Counted from the stretch's first letter, positions 21,407 through 29,976 are shown. The stretch is DNA of 64,000 nucleotides from Burkholderiales bacterium (GCA_021732385.1 JAKFVA010000021.1:1-64000), one strand, 5' to 3'. The notes: generated from the sequence alone by a model not told the origin. Numbers and translations: made by a program.

Positions 21407-21874
21407 TCAGCCGGGAATAGTCGGCTCGACCAGGCGGGCCAAATGCTGCAGCGACTCCTGCCAGCCCAGATAGCAGGCCTCGGTGGGAATCATGGCGGGG
21501 ATGCCACTTTGCGTGATCTGAATTTCCACGCCAAGCGAGACTGGTTTGATGCTGGCGCGCGTGGTCATCTCGCCGGGCAGATTTGGGTCTTCGAAGCTGG
21601 CGGTGTAGGCAATGCACTCATTGGGGCGCAGCTCGACGTATTTGCCGCCAAAGAACAGCTCGCCGCACGTGGTGAAGTTGGTAAACGACATGCGCCAGGT
21701 ACCGCCCAACTGCACGTCCATGGCATACACACGTGCAGTGAAACCGTTGGGCGGCAACCAGCGGGCAAAGGCATCAGGTTGGGTAAAGGCGCGCCAGATT
21801 TTCTCTGGCGTGCTAGTGAGCACGCGGTGCAATTGAACGGTATTGCCGCTGATGTCGGATTTGTGTGAGGTCAT
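21407..21874 (-). CDS. SRPBCC / AHSA1-like domain protein
   Basis: This 155-residue protein belongs to the START-like SRPBCC fold, with the AHSA1 pattern VQLHRVLTSTPEKIWRAFTQ, then PDAFARWLPPNGF, LGGTWRMSF and the closing GWQESLQHLARLVE helix. Members bind hydrophobic ligands or act in stress responses, but no substrate can be named. The ATG at 21874 is chosen because it precedes the first conserved strand by the usual spacing; the longer frame to 22096 is antisense-like sequence over the TetR gene. It lies 13 bases after the TetR stop, so the two are probably co-transcribed. Confidence 0.85.
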   Translation of the reverse strand: MTSHKSDISGNTVQLHRVLTSTPEKIWRAFTQPDAFARWLPPNGFTARVYAMDVQLGGTWRMSFTNFTTCGELFFGGKYVELRPNECIAYTASFEDPNLPGEMTTRASIKPVSLGVEIQITQSGIPAMIPTEACYLGWQESLQHLARLVEPTIPG

Positions 21875-21887
21875 GGTATAGCGCCTG

Positions 21888-22592
21888 TCAGGGGGTGAAG
21901 GGACGGGGATGGTCTGGTGCTTGGCACAGCGGGGCAGATGGCGTGAGCAAGCTCTGCACATAACGGCGCAGATGCGCAATGCATTGCGCGGCAATGCCCG
22001 CATCGCCCTGGGCTTTGGCAATGATGAAGGCCCCTTGCAATGCCGCCTGCGTGTACAACGCCAAGCTCTGCGCGTCCCAGTCGGCATGGGGTGCATACAG
22101 CGCCCGGGCCTCTTCGATCATTGGCACCAGGGTGAGTGCGTGGCCTTCAATGCCTGCGCGGCAGGCAGCGCGAATTGCGGGGTGGCTGGCGTAAGTCTCT
22201 TGCACCAGGGTGCCCAGCAGGCAAGTCACATCGGCCAGCTCCCCTTGCACTATGTCTGCGCGAAAATCAATGTAGGCCAAGATGCGCGCACGCGGGTCTG
22301 GCACCTGCTGGTAGGGCGCGCTGGCAAACAGCCCGCCAGTCAACTCATTCCAATGGCGGGTAGCCGCAATCGCCAGGTCTTCCTTGCCCGTAAAGTGGTG
22401 GAAGTAGCTGCCCTTGGTCACGCCCGCAGCGGCGCAAATGTCATCTACCGTGGTGGCGTTGTAGCCCTTGGCGCGGATCACTCTCAAAGCAGTGTCCAGC
22501 AGTGCGGTGCGTGTCAGCACAGCCCGTGGCTGCGGGCTGTTGTGCAGTTTGATGGGGGCAGGTGTCGGGTTGTCGGGCGCGGTGATTCTCAT
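21888..22592 (-). CDS. TetR-family transcriptional regulator
   Basis: This 234-residue repressor has an N-terminal helix-turn-helix at about 25-75 (TRTALLDTALRVIRAKGYNA then TTVDDICAAAGVTKGSYFHHFTGKEDL) and a ligand-binding helical domain with PDPRARILAYIDF and LLGTLVQETYASHPAIR. It is the first gene of the accessory cluster (SRPBCC, VOC remnant, DUF1428, GST) and diverges from serB. Two related 16-base operator-like palindromes lie 30-74 bases upstream of its start, which fits autorepression. The ATG at 22592 is preferred to the upstream in-frame ATG or alternative at 22640, which would run into those palindromes. The ligand is unknown. Confidence 0.88.
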   Translation of the reverse strand: MRITAPDNPTPAPIKLHNSPQPRAVLTRTALLDTALRVIRAKGYNATTVDDICAAAGVTKGSYFHHFTGKEDLAIAATRHWNELTGGLFASAPYQQVPDPRARILAYIDFRADIVQGELADVTCLLGTLVQETYASHPAIRAACRAGIEGHALTLVPMIEEARALYAPHADWDAQSLALYTQAALQGAFIIAKAQGDAGIAAQCIAHLRRYVQSLLTPSAPLCQAPDHPRPFTP

Positions 22593-22621
22593 AAACAATG
22601 GCGTACTGTTTAAGAAACATA

Positions 22622-22666
22622 CATACCAGTTGGTACGCAAATGGATTATTCGTACCGTTTAGTATG
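22622..22666. promoter_or_regulatory. Paired operator-like sites between tetR and serB
   Basis: CATACCAGTTGGTACG (22622-22637) and CGTACCGTTTAGTATG (22651-22666) are each palindromic around ACC/GGT half-sites. The second agrees with the reverse complement of the first at 12 of 16 positions. They are spaced 13 bases apart in the 106-base tetR-serB divergent region. Two tandem palindromes in front of a TetR gene usually mean binding of two dimers that shut the tetR promoter. Whether serB is also affected is open. Confidence 0.55.
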
Positions 22667-22698
22667 CTGTCAAGCACTTCACAAAAATTTTCCACACC

Positions 22699-23439
22699 AT
22701 GACGCAACCTCAAGAATTCGCCGACGGCCTGGTCTTTCAAGGCTTCACGCCCCCCTTGCGCCTGGCCGACTTCAAGTTGATTGCCTTTGACATGGACTCG
22801 ACCCTCATCAACATCGAGTGCATTGATGAAATTGCCGATGCAGTAGGCAAAAAGGCAGAGGTAGCCGCCATTACCGAGGCCACGATGCGTGGCGAGATCA
22901 AAGATTTCCGGACAAGCCTGCGCCGCCGCGTGGCACTGCTGCGTGGCGTGCCGGTGGGCGCGTTACAGCAGGTCTACGACGAGCGCCTACGACTGAACCC
23001 CGGCGCGCAAACGCTGGTGCACGCCTGCCAGGCCGCTGGCCTGAAAACCCTGCTGGTCTCGGGCGGCTTCACGTTTTTCACCGACCGCATCGTGGCCCGG
23101 CTGGGCCTGGACTACAGCCGTTCCAACCTGCTAGAGACTGAAGCCGGGCTGCTGACGGGCCGCACCACGGACCAGCCCTGGGGCGACATTTGCGATGGCG
23201 AGGAAAAACGCAAGATGCTGCTGGAAACCTGTGCACTGCTGGGCATTGGCCCCCACCAAGCCATTGCCATGGGCGACGGCGCGAATGATTTGCCCATGAT
23301 GGACGCCTGCAAAGCCGCTGGCGGTTTGTCGGTGGCGTATCACGCCAAACCCGCAGTGCGCGCGCAGGCCATGGTGGCCATCAACGCGGGCGGGTTGGAC
23401 AGGCTGCTGGAAGTGCTTGAACCGCTATCAGATAGATAG
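22699..23439 (+). CDS. serB: Phosphoserine phosphatase
   Basis: This HAD-family enzyme removes phosphate from L-phosphoserine in the last step of serine synthesis. It has 246 residues and no N-terminal ACT domain. Motif I is FDMDSTLI with nucleophile Asp31 and acid/base Asp33, followed by the substrate-cap segment INIECIDEIADAVGK. Motif II is VSGGFTFF, and motif IV is AMGDGANDLPMMDACKAAG. The last four residues and the TAG stop are made by the left end of repeat element B, so the native C-terminus was probably slightly different. The catalytic core is complete and the gene should be functional. Confidence 0.95.
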   Translation: MTQPQEFADGLVFQGFTPPLRLADFKLIAFDMDSTLINIECIDEIADAVGKKAEVAAITEATMRGEIKDFRTSLRRRVALLRGVPVGALQQVYDERLRLNPGAQTLVHACQAAGLKTLLVSGGFTFFTDRIVARLGLDYSRSNLLETEAGLLTGRTTDQPWGDICDGEEKRKMLLETCALLGIGPHQAIAMGDGANDLPMMDACKAAGGLSVAYHAKPAVRAQAMVAINAGGLDRLLEVLEPLSDR

Positions 23440-23671
23440 TAAAAACTGATAGCGCTACCCGCACGCTAATGCTGGGTAAAACGCTGATTCAATGCCTGAA
23501 AAAGGCCTGTTTTTCTGTCAATTTGGCCTGGCAGACGCCTTTTTGCCCCAAGCGCACGCCTCTGGCGGCCATTTTTCAAGCTTTTAGGGCTTAATTTACC
23601 CATTAAAACTGACTTTTAGCCAATACTGACGTGCGGGTAGCGCTATCAGTTTTTACTATGGTTTCAGGAGC
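23424..23671. repeat. Intergenic inverted-repeat element, copy B (248 bp)
   Basis: The inner arms are perfect over 30 bases: 23436-23465 begins ATAGTAAAAACTGATAGCGC and 23630-23659 is its exact reverse complement. About 12 outer bases at each end are less alike; the left end starts GCTATCAGATAG. The interior is AT-richer, with short runs such as GGCCATTTTT shared with copy A. It lies between the convergent serB and rnr genes and runs into serB, giving that gene its last codons and stop. Length and ends match copies A (247 bp) and D (246 bp). Confidence 0.88.
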
Positions 23672-23686
23672 ACGCAGGCACCGTTT

Positions 23687-26098
23687 CTAGCGCCGCGTTT
23701 TGCGCGCCTTGCCTTTGCTGCTGGCTTTTTTGGCAGCCGCCTTCAGTGCCTGTATGGGCGACGGCAGGGGTACACCGGGTGCGCGGGCACTGCTGCGCTC
23801 GGGCTTGCGGGCGCTGCCGTGCTTGGCGCTGGCTTTGGCGGGCGCACCACGGCGGTTGCCCTCCAGGTGGTTGGGGTGGCGCGGCGCGCGGCCATTTTCA
23901 GCGGCTTCGCGCCAGTCTGCCGTGGGGGGCAAGGTATTGCTGGCGCCAGCGAGGCCTTTGTCCTTGGCGGCGCGCAACAGCAGGTCTTCGCCATCGCGCA
24001 CCAGGCGAAAGTCGATCTTGCGGCCATCCAGGTCCACCCGGCTGACTTGCACGCGCAGCCGCGTGCCGATGGCGTAGCGGATGCCGGTGCGCTCGCCGCG
24101 CAATTCCTGGCGCGCTTCGTCAAAGCGGAAGTATTCGCCGCCCAGTTCGGTGATGTGCACCAGACCTTCGACATAGAGCGCGTCCAGCGTGACAAAGATG
24201 CCAAAGCTGGTGGCAGCCGTGACCACGCCCGAATATTCTTCGCCCAAATGCTGGTGCATGAACTTGCACTTGAGCCAGGCTTCGACATCGCGGCTGGCTT
24301 CGTCAGCGCGGCGCTCGTTGGCGCTGCAGTGCAGGCCGGCGGCTTGCCAGGCCAAATTGTCGGGGCTGTGCTTTTTCTTGGCGTCGGCCTCACCGCCGCG
24401 GTGTGCATCGCGCGCTGCTTGCCCTTTGGCCAAGCGCTTGGCCAGCTTGGCATGGGCTTCGCCGGGGATGGGCAGCGCGGGCAATTGGTATTTGGTTTTT
24501 CCCAGAATCGACTTGATGACCCGGTGCACCAGCAAATCGGGGTAGCGCCGAATGGGGCTGGTGAAGTGGGTGTAGGCGTCATACGCCAGGCCAAAGTGCC
24601 CGCTATTGACCGGCGTGTAGATGGCCTGCGACATCGAGCGCAGCAGCATGGTGTGGATTTGCTGGGCGTCAGGCCGCTCTTTGGTGGCGGCGGCAATGGC
24701 CTGGAATTCGCCGGGCCTGGGGTTGTCGCTGATGCTCATGCCCACGCCAAGCGCCTTGAGGTAGCCGCGCAGCATTTCCTGCTTCTCGGGCGTTGGCCCT
24801 TCGTGCACGCGGAACAAACCGGGCTGCTTGTTGAGGGCAATAAAGTCGGCGCTGCACACGTTGGCTGCCAGCATGGCTTCTTCAATCAGGCGGTGCGCCT
24901 CGTTACGGGTACGGGGCACGATTTTCTCAATGCGGCCGCTGTCATCGCAGACGATTTGCGTTTCAGTGGTTTCAAAATCGACCGCGCCGCGCACATTGCG
25001 CGACGCCAGCAGGGCGCGGTACACGTCGTGCAGGTTTAGCAGGTCTTGCACGCGGGCCTTGCGCTTGTTGGCCTCGGGGCCGCGGGTGTTGGCCAAAATC
25101 GCGGCCACTTCGTTGTACGTAAAGCGCGCGTGGCTGAACATTACCGCCGGATAAAACTGGTAGCTGGTGACCTCGCCCGCGCTGCTGACCAGCATGTCGC
25201 AAACCATGCACAGGCGCTCGACATCGGGGTTGAGCGAGCACAGGCCGTTGGACAATTTTTCAGGCAGCATGGGAATCACGCGGCGCGGAAAATACACACT
25301 GGTGGCGCGGTCGTAGGCGTCCACATCAATGGCGCTGCCGTTGTCCACATAGTGGCTCACGTCGGCAATGGCCACCAGCAAGCGCCAGCCTTTCACCGCA
25401 CTCTTGCCGCGGCCCACGCTGGTGGGCTCGCAGTACACGGCGTCGTCAAAATCGCGGGCGTCCTCGCCATCAATGGTGACCAGCGGCACATCGGTCAGGT
25501 CAATGCGGCGCAATTTGTCTTCGGGCCGCACTTTGTCGGGCAAAGTGCGCGCCTGCGTCAAACACGCGGCTGAAAATTCATGCGGCACGCTGTATTTGCG
25601 CACGGCAATTTCAATCTCCATGCCGGGGTCGTCCACCTCACCCAGCACCTCTTTCACACGGCCTACCGGCTGGCCAAACAGCGCGGGCGCTTCGGTAAGT
25701 TCCACCACGACCACCTGACCTGGCCGCGCCGTACCGGTAGCGGTTTTGGGAATCAGCACGTCCTGGCCATAGCGCTTGTCTTCGGGTGCTACCAGCCAGA
25801 CGCCGTTTTCATTAAGCAGGCGACCAATGATGGGTTCGCGCGAACGCTCGACAATTTCCACCACACGGCCTTCGGGGCGGCCCTTGCGGTCGCTGCGCAC
25901 AATGCGCGCCTTGACGCGGTCTTTGTGCAGCACCGCGCGCATCTCGTTGGGGGGGAGGTAAATATCGGCATCGCCGTCATCGCGCAGCACAAAACCGTGT
26001 CCGTCGCGGTGGCCCTGGATACTGCCTTCAATTTCATCCAGCAGGCCGCCGGAAGTGTGACTATTTTTGATAGAATCGCTCTCTTTCCTGAAATTCAA
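23687..26098 (-). CDS. rnr: Ribonuclease R
   Basis: This 3'-5' exoribonuclease of the RNB family degrades structured RNA. From the TTG at 26098 it has 803 residues. A cold-shock-type domain (GSIQGHRDGHGFVLRDDG and IYLPPNEMRAVLHKDRV) is followed by the RNB core with IDGEDARDFDDAVY (metal-binding Asp residues), VADVSHYV-like sequence and HFTSPIRRYPDLLVHR. An S1 domain follows (EEYSGVVTAATSFGIFVTL), and the tail is Lys/Arg/Ala-rich. The start is unclear: no ATG precedes the conserved domain, the longer frame would enter the divergent tRNA-Leu gene, and the TTG has only a modest GGGAG upstream. The N-terminal HTH seen in E. coli RNase R is missing. Confidence 0.9.
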   Translation of the reverse strand: MNFRKESDSIKNSHTSGGLLDEIEGSIQGHRDGHGFVLRDDGDADIYLPPNEMRAVLHKDRVKARIVRSDRKGRPEGRVVEIVERSREPIIGRLLNENGVWLVAPEDKRYGQDVLIPKTATGTARPGQVVVVELTEAPALFGQPVGRVKEVLGEVDDPGMEIEIAVRKYSVPHEFSAACLTQARTLPDKVRPEDKLRRIDLTDVPLVTIDGEDARDFDDAVYCEPTSVGRGKSAVKGWRLLVAIADVSHYVDNGSAIDVDAYDRATSVYFPRRVIPMLPEKLSNGLCSLNPDVERLCMVCDMLVSSAGEVTSYQFYPAVMFSHARFTYNEVAAILANTRGPEANKRKARVQDLLNLHDVYRALLASRNVRGAVDFETTETQIVCDDSGRIEKIVPRTRNEAHRLIEEAMLAANVCSADFIALNKQPGLFRVHEGPTPEKQEMLRGYLKALGVGMSISDNPRPGEFQAIAAATKERPDAQQIHTMLLRSMSQAIYTPVNSGHFGLAYDAYTHFTSPIRRYPDLLVHRVIKSILGKTKYQLPALPIPGEAHAKLAKRLAKGQAARDAHRGGEADAKKKHSPDNLAWQAAGLHCSANERRADEASRDVEAWLKCKFMHQHLGEEYSGVVTAATSFGIFVTLDALYVEGLVHITELGGEYFRFDEARQELRGERTGIRYAIGTRLRVQVSRVDLDGRKIDFRLVRDGEDLLLRAAKDKGLAGASNTLPPTADWREAAENGRAPRHPNHLEGNRRGAPAKASAKHGSARKPERSSARAPGVPLPSPIQALKAAAKKASSKGKARKTRR
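26071..26076 (+). promoter_or_regulatory. Probable -10 element for tRNA-Leu
   Basis: TAGAAT at 26071-26076 lies 49 bases before the mature tRNA 5' end and resembles a sigma-70 -10 box, giving a leader of roughly 42 bases. No convincing -35 box is visible at the expected distance. The element lies inside the first codons of the divergent rnr gene. Confidence 0.35.
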
Positions 26099-26124
26099 AA
26101 CCTGTCGCTCCCTGCGGCAAGTGG

Positions 26125-26209
<85 letters not shown>

Positions 26210-26230
26210 ATGATAGCGGCCACAGTGGCA

Positions 26231-26263
26231 AAAAAATAGCGGCCTAGTGCCGCTATTTTTTTT
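26231..26263 (+). terminator. Rho-independent terminator of tRNA-Leu
   Basis: AATAGCGGC and GCCGCTATT pair around the loop CTAGT, followed by a run of T, 22 bases after the tRNA end. The A-rich left side lets the hairpin work in both directions, so it may also end the convergent deacetylase transcript. Confidence 0.88.
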
Positions 26264-26311
26264 GGCTGTGCCAAAGCCTGATAAAACCCACCCATAAATG
26301 GTGGGCTTGGG

Positions 26312-28486
26312 TTAAATCGGTGCGGCCTCAAAGGCGGCCGCGCGTCCCCGCACCACGCGCACCAGCCAGTGCTCGCCTTGCTCCAGCACCTGGATCGTGC
26401 CCGACACCGCCGTTGGCCGTGCATAGGCATTTTTTGAATACACCCAGGTCAGATCAGTCAGAGTGGCCGGATGCGAGGCCGTGACACGCATTTTCCCGTT
26501 GCTGTGCAAACCGCTGCTCCAGCTGGCTTGCGCCCGCGCACTCATAAATGTGGCGAGCTGCGCCATGGTGTACCAACGAAATTGGCCCGCTTGCTGTTGT
26601 TGCCTGGTGTATTGCAGCAGCTGCAGCAATGCAGCCGGATAAAGCATGGCCCCCGGCGGATGCGCATAAATCATGCGGTTTGATTGGTTATGGATGGAAA
26701 AATCGACCAACTCGGCATACCACTGGTTTAGCTCCAGATCGGTCAGGGCCAGCTCCGAGAATTCTTCAAAAGTAGCCGCCGTGCCCAAGGGGGTTACTGG
26801 AAACGCCCACAGTTTAGGCTGTACCAATTGGCCTTGCCGGTAACTGCGCGTTGCCGCAGCGCCGGTGTGGCTGAGCGTGTAGTAGGCGCTGAAATTGTTT
26901 TGCGTCAACCAGGCAAGCGACCACAAAGGGTTGTTGCCCTGCGGCGCTGAATATTCCTTCATGGGATGGCCAATTGCCGCTTCGATCGCATTGCGGTTGA
27001 GCACCAAATAGTTAAGGTACTCGGCGGCGTTGGTTTCATTGGCGTTGTTACCGTAATAATCGTGAATCCAGCCGCCGTGGCTGCCGATTTCATGGCCCTG
27101 GCGATCCAAATCGCGTAAAAACCGCTGGGCCACAGGATTCCTGGGCAAATCGAAACCGATTTTGTCGCCAGGAACAATGGTGTCGGGACCCGCCGTCATG
27201 TGCATTGAAAACGGCTTGTGTTTCCACACCCCAAGATCTTTAAGAGCCAGCATTGGCGCCAGCGCCAGATTCGAATCCAGGTGCCAGTTGAACACCAGTC
27301 CACCAACCCCGCCCGGCACGCTGGCAAGGCGCGGCTGCTTGAGCGAGGCGCTGGCAAACCAGTGCAGAAAACCATGCAGTGGCAACGCGTCTTCGGATAG
27401 TTTCAAGTAAGTCAGTGGCAAATTGACAAACAGCACGCTGCCACTGCCAACCTGGCGGCTGCTGGCCACCAGCCCATGCGCCGGTGAAGACAGCAGCACC
27501 TGGCCCTGCGCCTCGCCCTCGGTAACAAAACTCGGATACGTCAGGGCACCATAAACATAGCCAGAAATGCTGTGTGCGGGATCAACCGCCCCGCGCAGCC
27601 CGGCAAAATTTAGCCGTGTCGCTCGCGCCACCTGCTCGCCCTTGACGGCACGCTCGTGCTTGAGCAAGCGGCCCTCGCGCCTGAGTTCTCGTTGCTCGCG
27701 TTGCTCGCTGCGGTCTTGCGGCTGGGTACGCTGGCGTTGGTGGGCCAGCAAATCGCGGATGCGTTCGCCGGGTGCGGCCAGGCCGTCGTGCTTGTGCTGC
27801 AGCGGCGGCGTAAAGTAACGTCGGTGGTCGTGCCCAGACATGCCACCCGGATTAGCCGGGCTAGCTGGCAAAAAATCAGCCGACCTGCCAGCTCGCGCCT
27901 CGGCGGTTAAAGCGGTGGTTAAAGGTAACTGCGCGGGCAAAGCAAAAGGCATTGACTTGCCTGGCGGGACTTGCAGCGCGCGCAGCGTCGAGACCTGGCC
28001 AACCGCTGGCCCCAGCCCGATGGTGCGCTCGCGCAGCGCCTCGTACAAAACATAGTCCACACCGACCAACGCGCTGAACCTGGATTTTGGTATGGCGTAA
28101 AAACCCGCGGTAGTTAGCGCGCCGGCGTCGTACACCAGCATCAAGTGTCCGCCTTGTGCCACGTAGTTTTCAAGTGCGACCACTAGGGCGTCGCTCATGG
28201 AGACCTGCATTTGGTCGGGCACGATGATGCCGCTGTACTCAGCACGGATGCCAGGGCCGCGCTGCAAGAAGGCAGCGTTGCGCACAATGGCCAGCTGAAA
28301 GCCCTGTTCCTGCGCGGCGTCTGTCCACACCGTGACCTGTGATTGTGTCAACGCCAGCCCATCGGGCAAGAGCAAGGCCATTTTTGATGCGTTCTGTGCG
28401 TGCGCCAAACTCAGCATGCACAACAGCACCCACAAACACACCCAGCGCAAGACAACAGATTGAGAAAAACCGATGACTGTTTTCAT
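26312..28486 (-). CDS. Exported polysaccharide deacetylase-like protein with amidotransferase-like N-terminus
   Basis: This 724-residue secreted protein has a signal peptide ending near LSLAHAQ (residue 31). Residues about 35-200 look like a class I glutamine amidotransferase-like Rossmann domain (GIIVPDQM, ENYVAQGGHLMLVYDAGAL). A strongly charged Arg/Gln/Glu-rich stretch (about 235-290) links it to a second part with GSGSVLFVNLPLTYLKL, the end of such a domain. From about 395 a NodB-like deacetylase region follows: FNWHLDSN, then DRQGHEIGSHGGWIHDYYG with the metal-type His residues, and YSAPQGNNP. It would act on a polysaccharide outside the inner membrane. The substrate is unknown. It is next to the Tad pilus locus but transcribed away from it. 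Confidence 0.65.
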   Translation of the reverse strand: MKTVIGFSQSVVLRWVCLWVLLCMLSLAHAQNASKMALLLPDGLALTQSQVTVWTDAAQEQGFQLAIVRNAAFLQRGPGIRAEYSGIIVPDQMQVSMSDALVVALENYVAQGGHLMLVYDAGALTTAGFYAIPKSRFSALVGVDYVLYEALRERTIGLGPAVGQVSTLRALQVPPGKSMPFALPAQLPLTTALTAEARAGRSADFLPASPANPGGMSGHDHRRYFTPPLQHKHDGLAAPGERIRDLLAHQRQRTQPQDRSEQREQRELRREGRLLKHERAVKGEQVARATRLNFAGLRGAVDPAHSISGYVYGALTYPSFVTEGEAQGQVLLSSPAHGLVASSRQVGSGSVLFVNLPLTYLKLSEDALPLHGFLHWFASASLKQPRLASVPGGVGGLVFNWHLDSNLALAPMLALKDLGVWKHKPFSMHMTAGPDTIVPGDKIGFDLPRNPVAQRFLRDLDRQGHEIGSHGGWIHDYYGNNANETNAAEYLNYLVLNRNAIEAAIGHPMKEYSAPQGNNPLWSLAWLTQNNFSAYYTLSHTGAAATRSYRQGQLVQPKLWAFPVTPLGTAATFEEFSELALTDLELNQWYAELVDFSIHNQSNRMIYAHPPGAMLYPAALLQLLQYTRQQQQAGQFRWYTMAQLATFMSARAQASWSSGLHSNGKMRVTASHPATLTDLTWVYSKNAYARPTAVSGTIQVLEQGEHWLVRVVRGRAAAFEAAPI

Positions 28487-28941
28487 AATGAGCTCCTGAA
28501 TTAAAAAAGCGCAGGCTTCATCAAGTAGTCAAACATCGATCAGCCTTTTGCCAAATTAGAGTGGCTTTGAGTCAATTGCACTGGGTTGTAGTGGCGTCAA
28601 AATATGTAGGAAAACATGCTCATTTAAATACCACCGCTTCAGTTGTCAATGACTGAATTGATTAAAGGTCTTTGGCAGCAAGCCGGTTGCGCTGGTTATG
28701 CAATTGACAGAGTTGGATGCACCCAATGCCCGGCGTCGTCCTACACAAAAAAGTTCGGCTTCCTACACAAAGTGAAGATTTTCAACCTGTGTATGACAGC
28801 GAACAATCAAGTAAATTTCATTTGTCAGATCAAGATGGTTTCTAGCTAAATCTTCACTTCTGGGTGACGGGCTGTTGCGCTCTGACGCGATTGGTCGCTC
28901 ATGGGGGGTGGCTGATTTATTAATCAAATGGAGTTTTGATC
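28487..28941. other. 455-base intergenic region upstream of flp
   Basis: The region separates the divergent deacetylase and flp genes. It is AT-richer than its neighbours and has no convincing gene. It contains an exact 12-base inverted repeat, AAGTGAAGATTT (28770-28781) and AAATCTTCACTT (28848-28859), with 66 bases between the arms, ending 82 bases before the flp start. A short frame at 28643-28849 has no recognisable features. The flp promoter must lie here, but no consensus box is clear enough to mark. Confidence 0.5.
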
Positions 28942-29148
28942 ATGGAAAAATTTATTTCTGCAACCCGTCGTTTTATTCGGGACGAAGAGGGCGTGACGGC
29001 AATCGAGTATGGACTGATTGCGGCGTTGATTTCGCTGCTCATCATTGGGGGCGTAACCAGTATTGGCGAATCCCTTTGCAATACGTTTAGCAGCATCAGC
29101 GTTGGCCTTGGTGGCCCGCTTGCCAATTGCCCTGCGCCTCCCGCTTGA
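28942..29148 (+). CDS. flp: Flp-family type IVb pilin (major subunit)
   Basis: This 68-residue prepilin is the subunit of the Tad adherence pilus. The leader MEKFISATRRFIRDEEG ends in Gly17, where the TadV peptidase should cut, and the mature protein begins VTAIEYGLIAALISLLIIGG with the Glu5-Tyr6 pair typical of Flp pilins. A short tail holds two cysteines. GGAG stands 8 bases before the ATG at 28942. A strong hairpin terminator follows within 100 bases, so the pilin can be made in excess over the assembly genes downstream, as in other Tad loci. Confidence 0.95.
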   Translation: MEKFISATRRFIRDEEGVTAIEYGLIAALISLLIIGGVTSIGESLCNTFSSISVGLGGPLANCPAPPA

Positions 29149-29201
29149 CGAACGTGTTATGGCGAATTGATGACCGACAAGTTCGCTGTGATCTTCATGT
29201 A

Positions 29202-29246
29202 GGCAATGACCCCAATTTGTATTTGGAGTCATTGCCCACTTTTTTC
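29202..29246 (+). terminator. Rho-independent terminator after flp
   Basis: GGCAATGAC (29202-29210) pairs with GTCATTGCC (29228-29236). The stem extends inward by CCAA/TTGG past one mismatch, and a T-run follows at 29240. It lies between flp and the assembly genes and should end most pilin transcripts. Confidence 0.85.
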
Positions 29247-29370
29247 ACTGCTCGGCAACGAGCTATTTGAAGCATGAGAAATACCCATACTTGAGATGGT
29301 TCAAAGCGTCGGTTGTCGGTTTGTGTAATGGCCAGACAAACTTTTGGCACGCCACTCTAAGAAAGAAAAA

Positions 29371-29976
29371 ATGCAAATCGACATGTCTTATGAGGTGTGG
29401 CAGTTCTGGAGCCTCGTTGTATTGATGCTGTTTGTTGTGATTGCACTCATTACCGATGTGCGGCAACGACGGATTCCCAACGCCCTGGTCGTGGCTGCCT
29501 TGTGCGTTGGCGTTTTGGTCAATGGGCTCGGGCCAGAAGCTTTCGGGCGCAGTGCTGGCCTGTTCACTTACGCGCCTGGCGCTCTTGGAATCAAGGGGGC
29601 GCTGCTGGGGGCGTTGCTTGGCATGGTGGTGTTTCTACCGTTTTATGCGCTGAGTGCCATGGGCGCAGGCGATGTCAAGCTCATGGCGAGCATTGGCAGC
29701 TTTGTCGGCCCGGCCACCCTGCTTAACCTGGCGCTGTTTGTGCTGTTGATGGGCGGTGTGCTGTCTGTGATGCGCATGGTGTGGAAGGGCAATTCCAAAG
29801 AGGTGCTGGGCAATGTGGGCGCAACGCTGCTGCCCAGCCTGAGTGCTACAGGAAAACGTTTTGATCCGGCTACGCAGTCGACTGACCGCATGCCCTACGT
29901 TTTGGCTGTAGCTGCCGGGATGTTGACTTACGGCGCGTGGATTTACCGGGGCCATGCCCCGTTGATTCAATTCTGA
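29371..29976 (+). CDS. tadV: Tad prepilin peptidase TadV/CpaA (A24 family)
   Basis: This 201-residue integral membrane aspartyl protease cleaves Flp and the TadE-type pseudopilins after their Gly. The two catalytic aspartates are Asp29 (LITDVRQRRIPN) and Asp101 in the GxGD motif (GAGDVKLM), in a string of about six hydrophobic helices. It lacks the N-methylating domain of longer type IV peptidases, as expected for TadV. The ATG at 29371, after AAGAAAG, is preferred to the TTG at 29344. It is the first gene of the assembly operon, after the flp terminator. Confidence 0.92.
   Translation: MQIDMSYEVWQFWSLVVLMLFVVIALITDVRQRRIPNALVVAALCVGVLVNGLGPEAFGRSAGLFTYAPGALGIKGALLGALLGMVVFLPFYALSAMGAGDVKLMASIGSFVGPATLLNLALFVLLMGGVLSVMRMVWKGNSKEVLGNVGATLLPSLSATGKRFDPATQSTDRMPYVLAVAAGMLTYGAWIYRGHAPLIQF

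Noticed and set aside
28672-28692. Sigma-54-like TTGGCAGC...TTGC sequence upstream of flp
   Set aside because: The spacing between GG and GC is 13 rather than the required 10 bases, so it does not fit the consensus.
28643-28849. 68-codon open frame in the region before flp
   Set aside because: No ribosome-binding site, non-ATG start, no domain or signal pattern, and it spans one arm of the inverted repeat; treated as chance.
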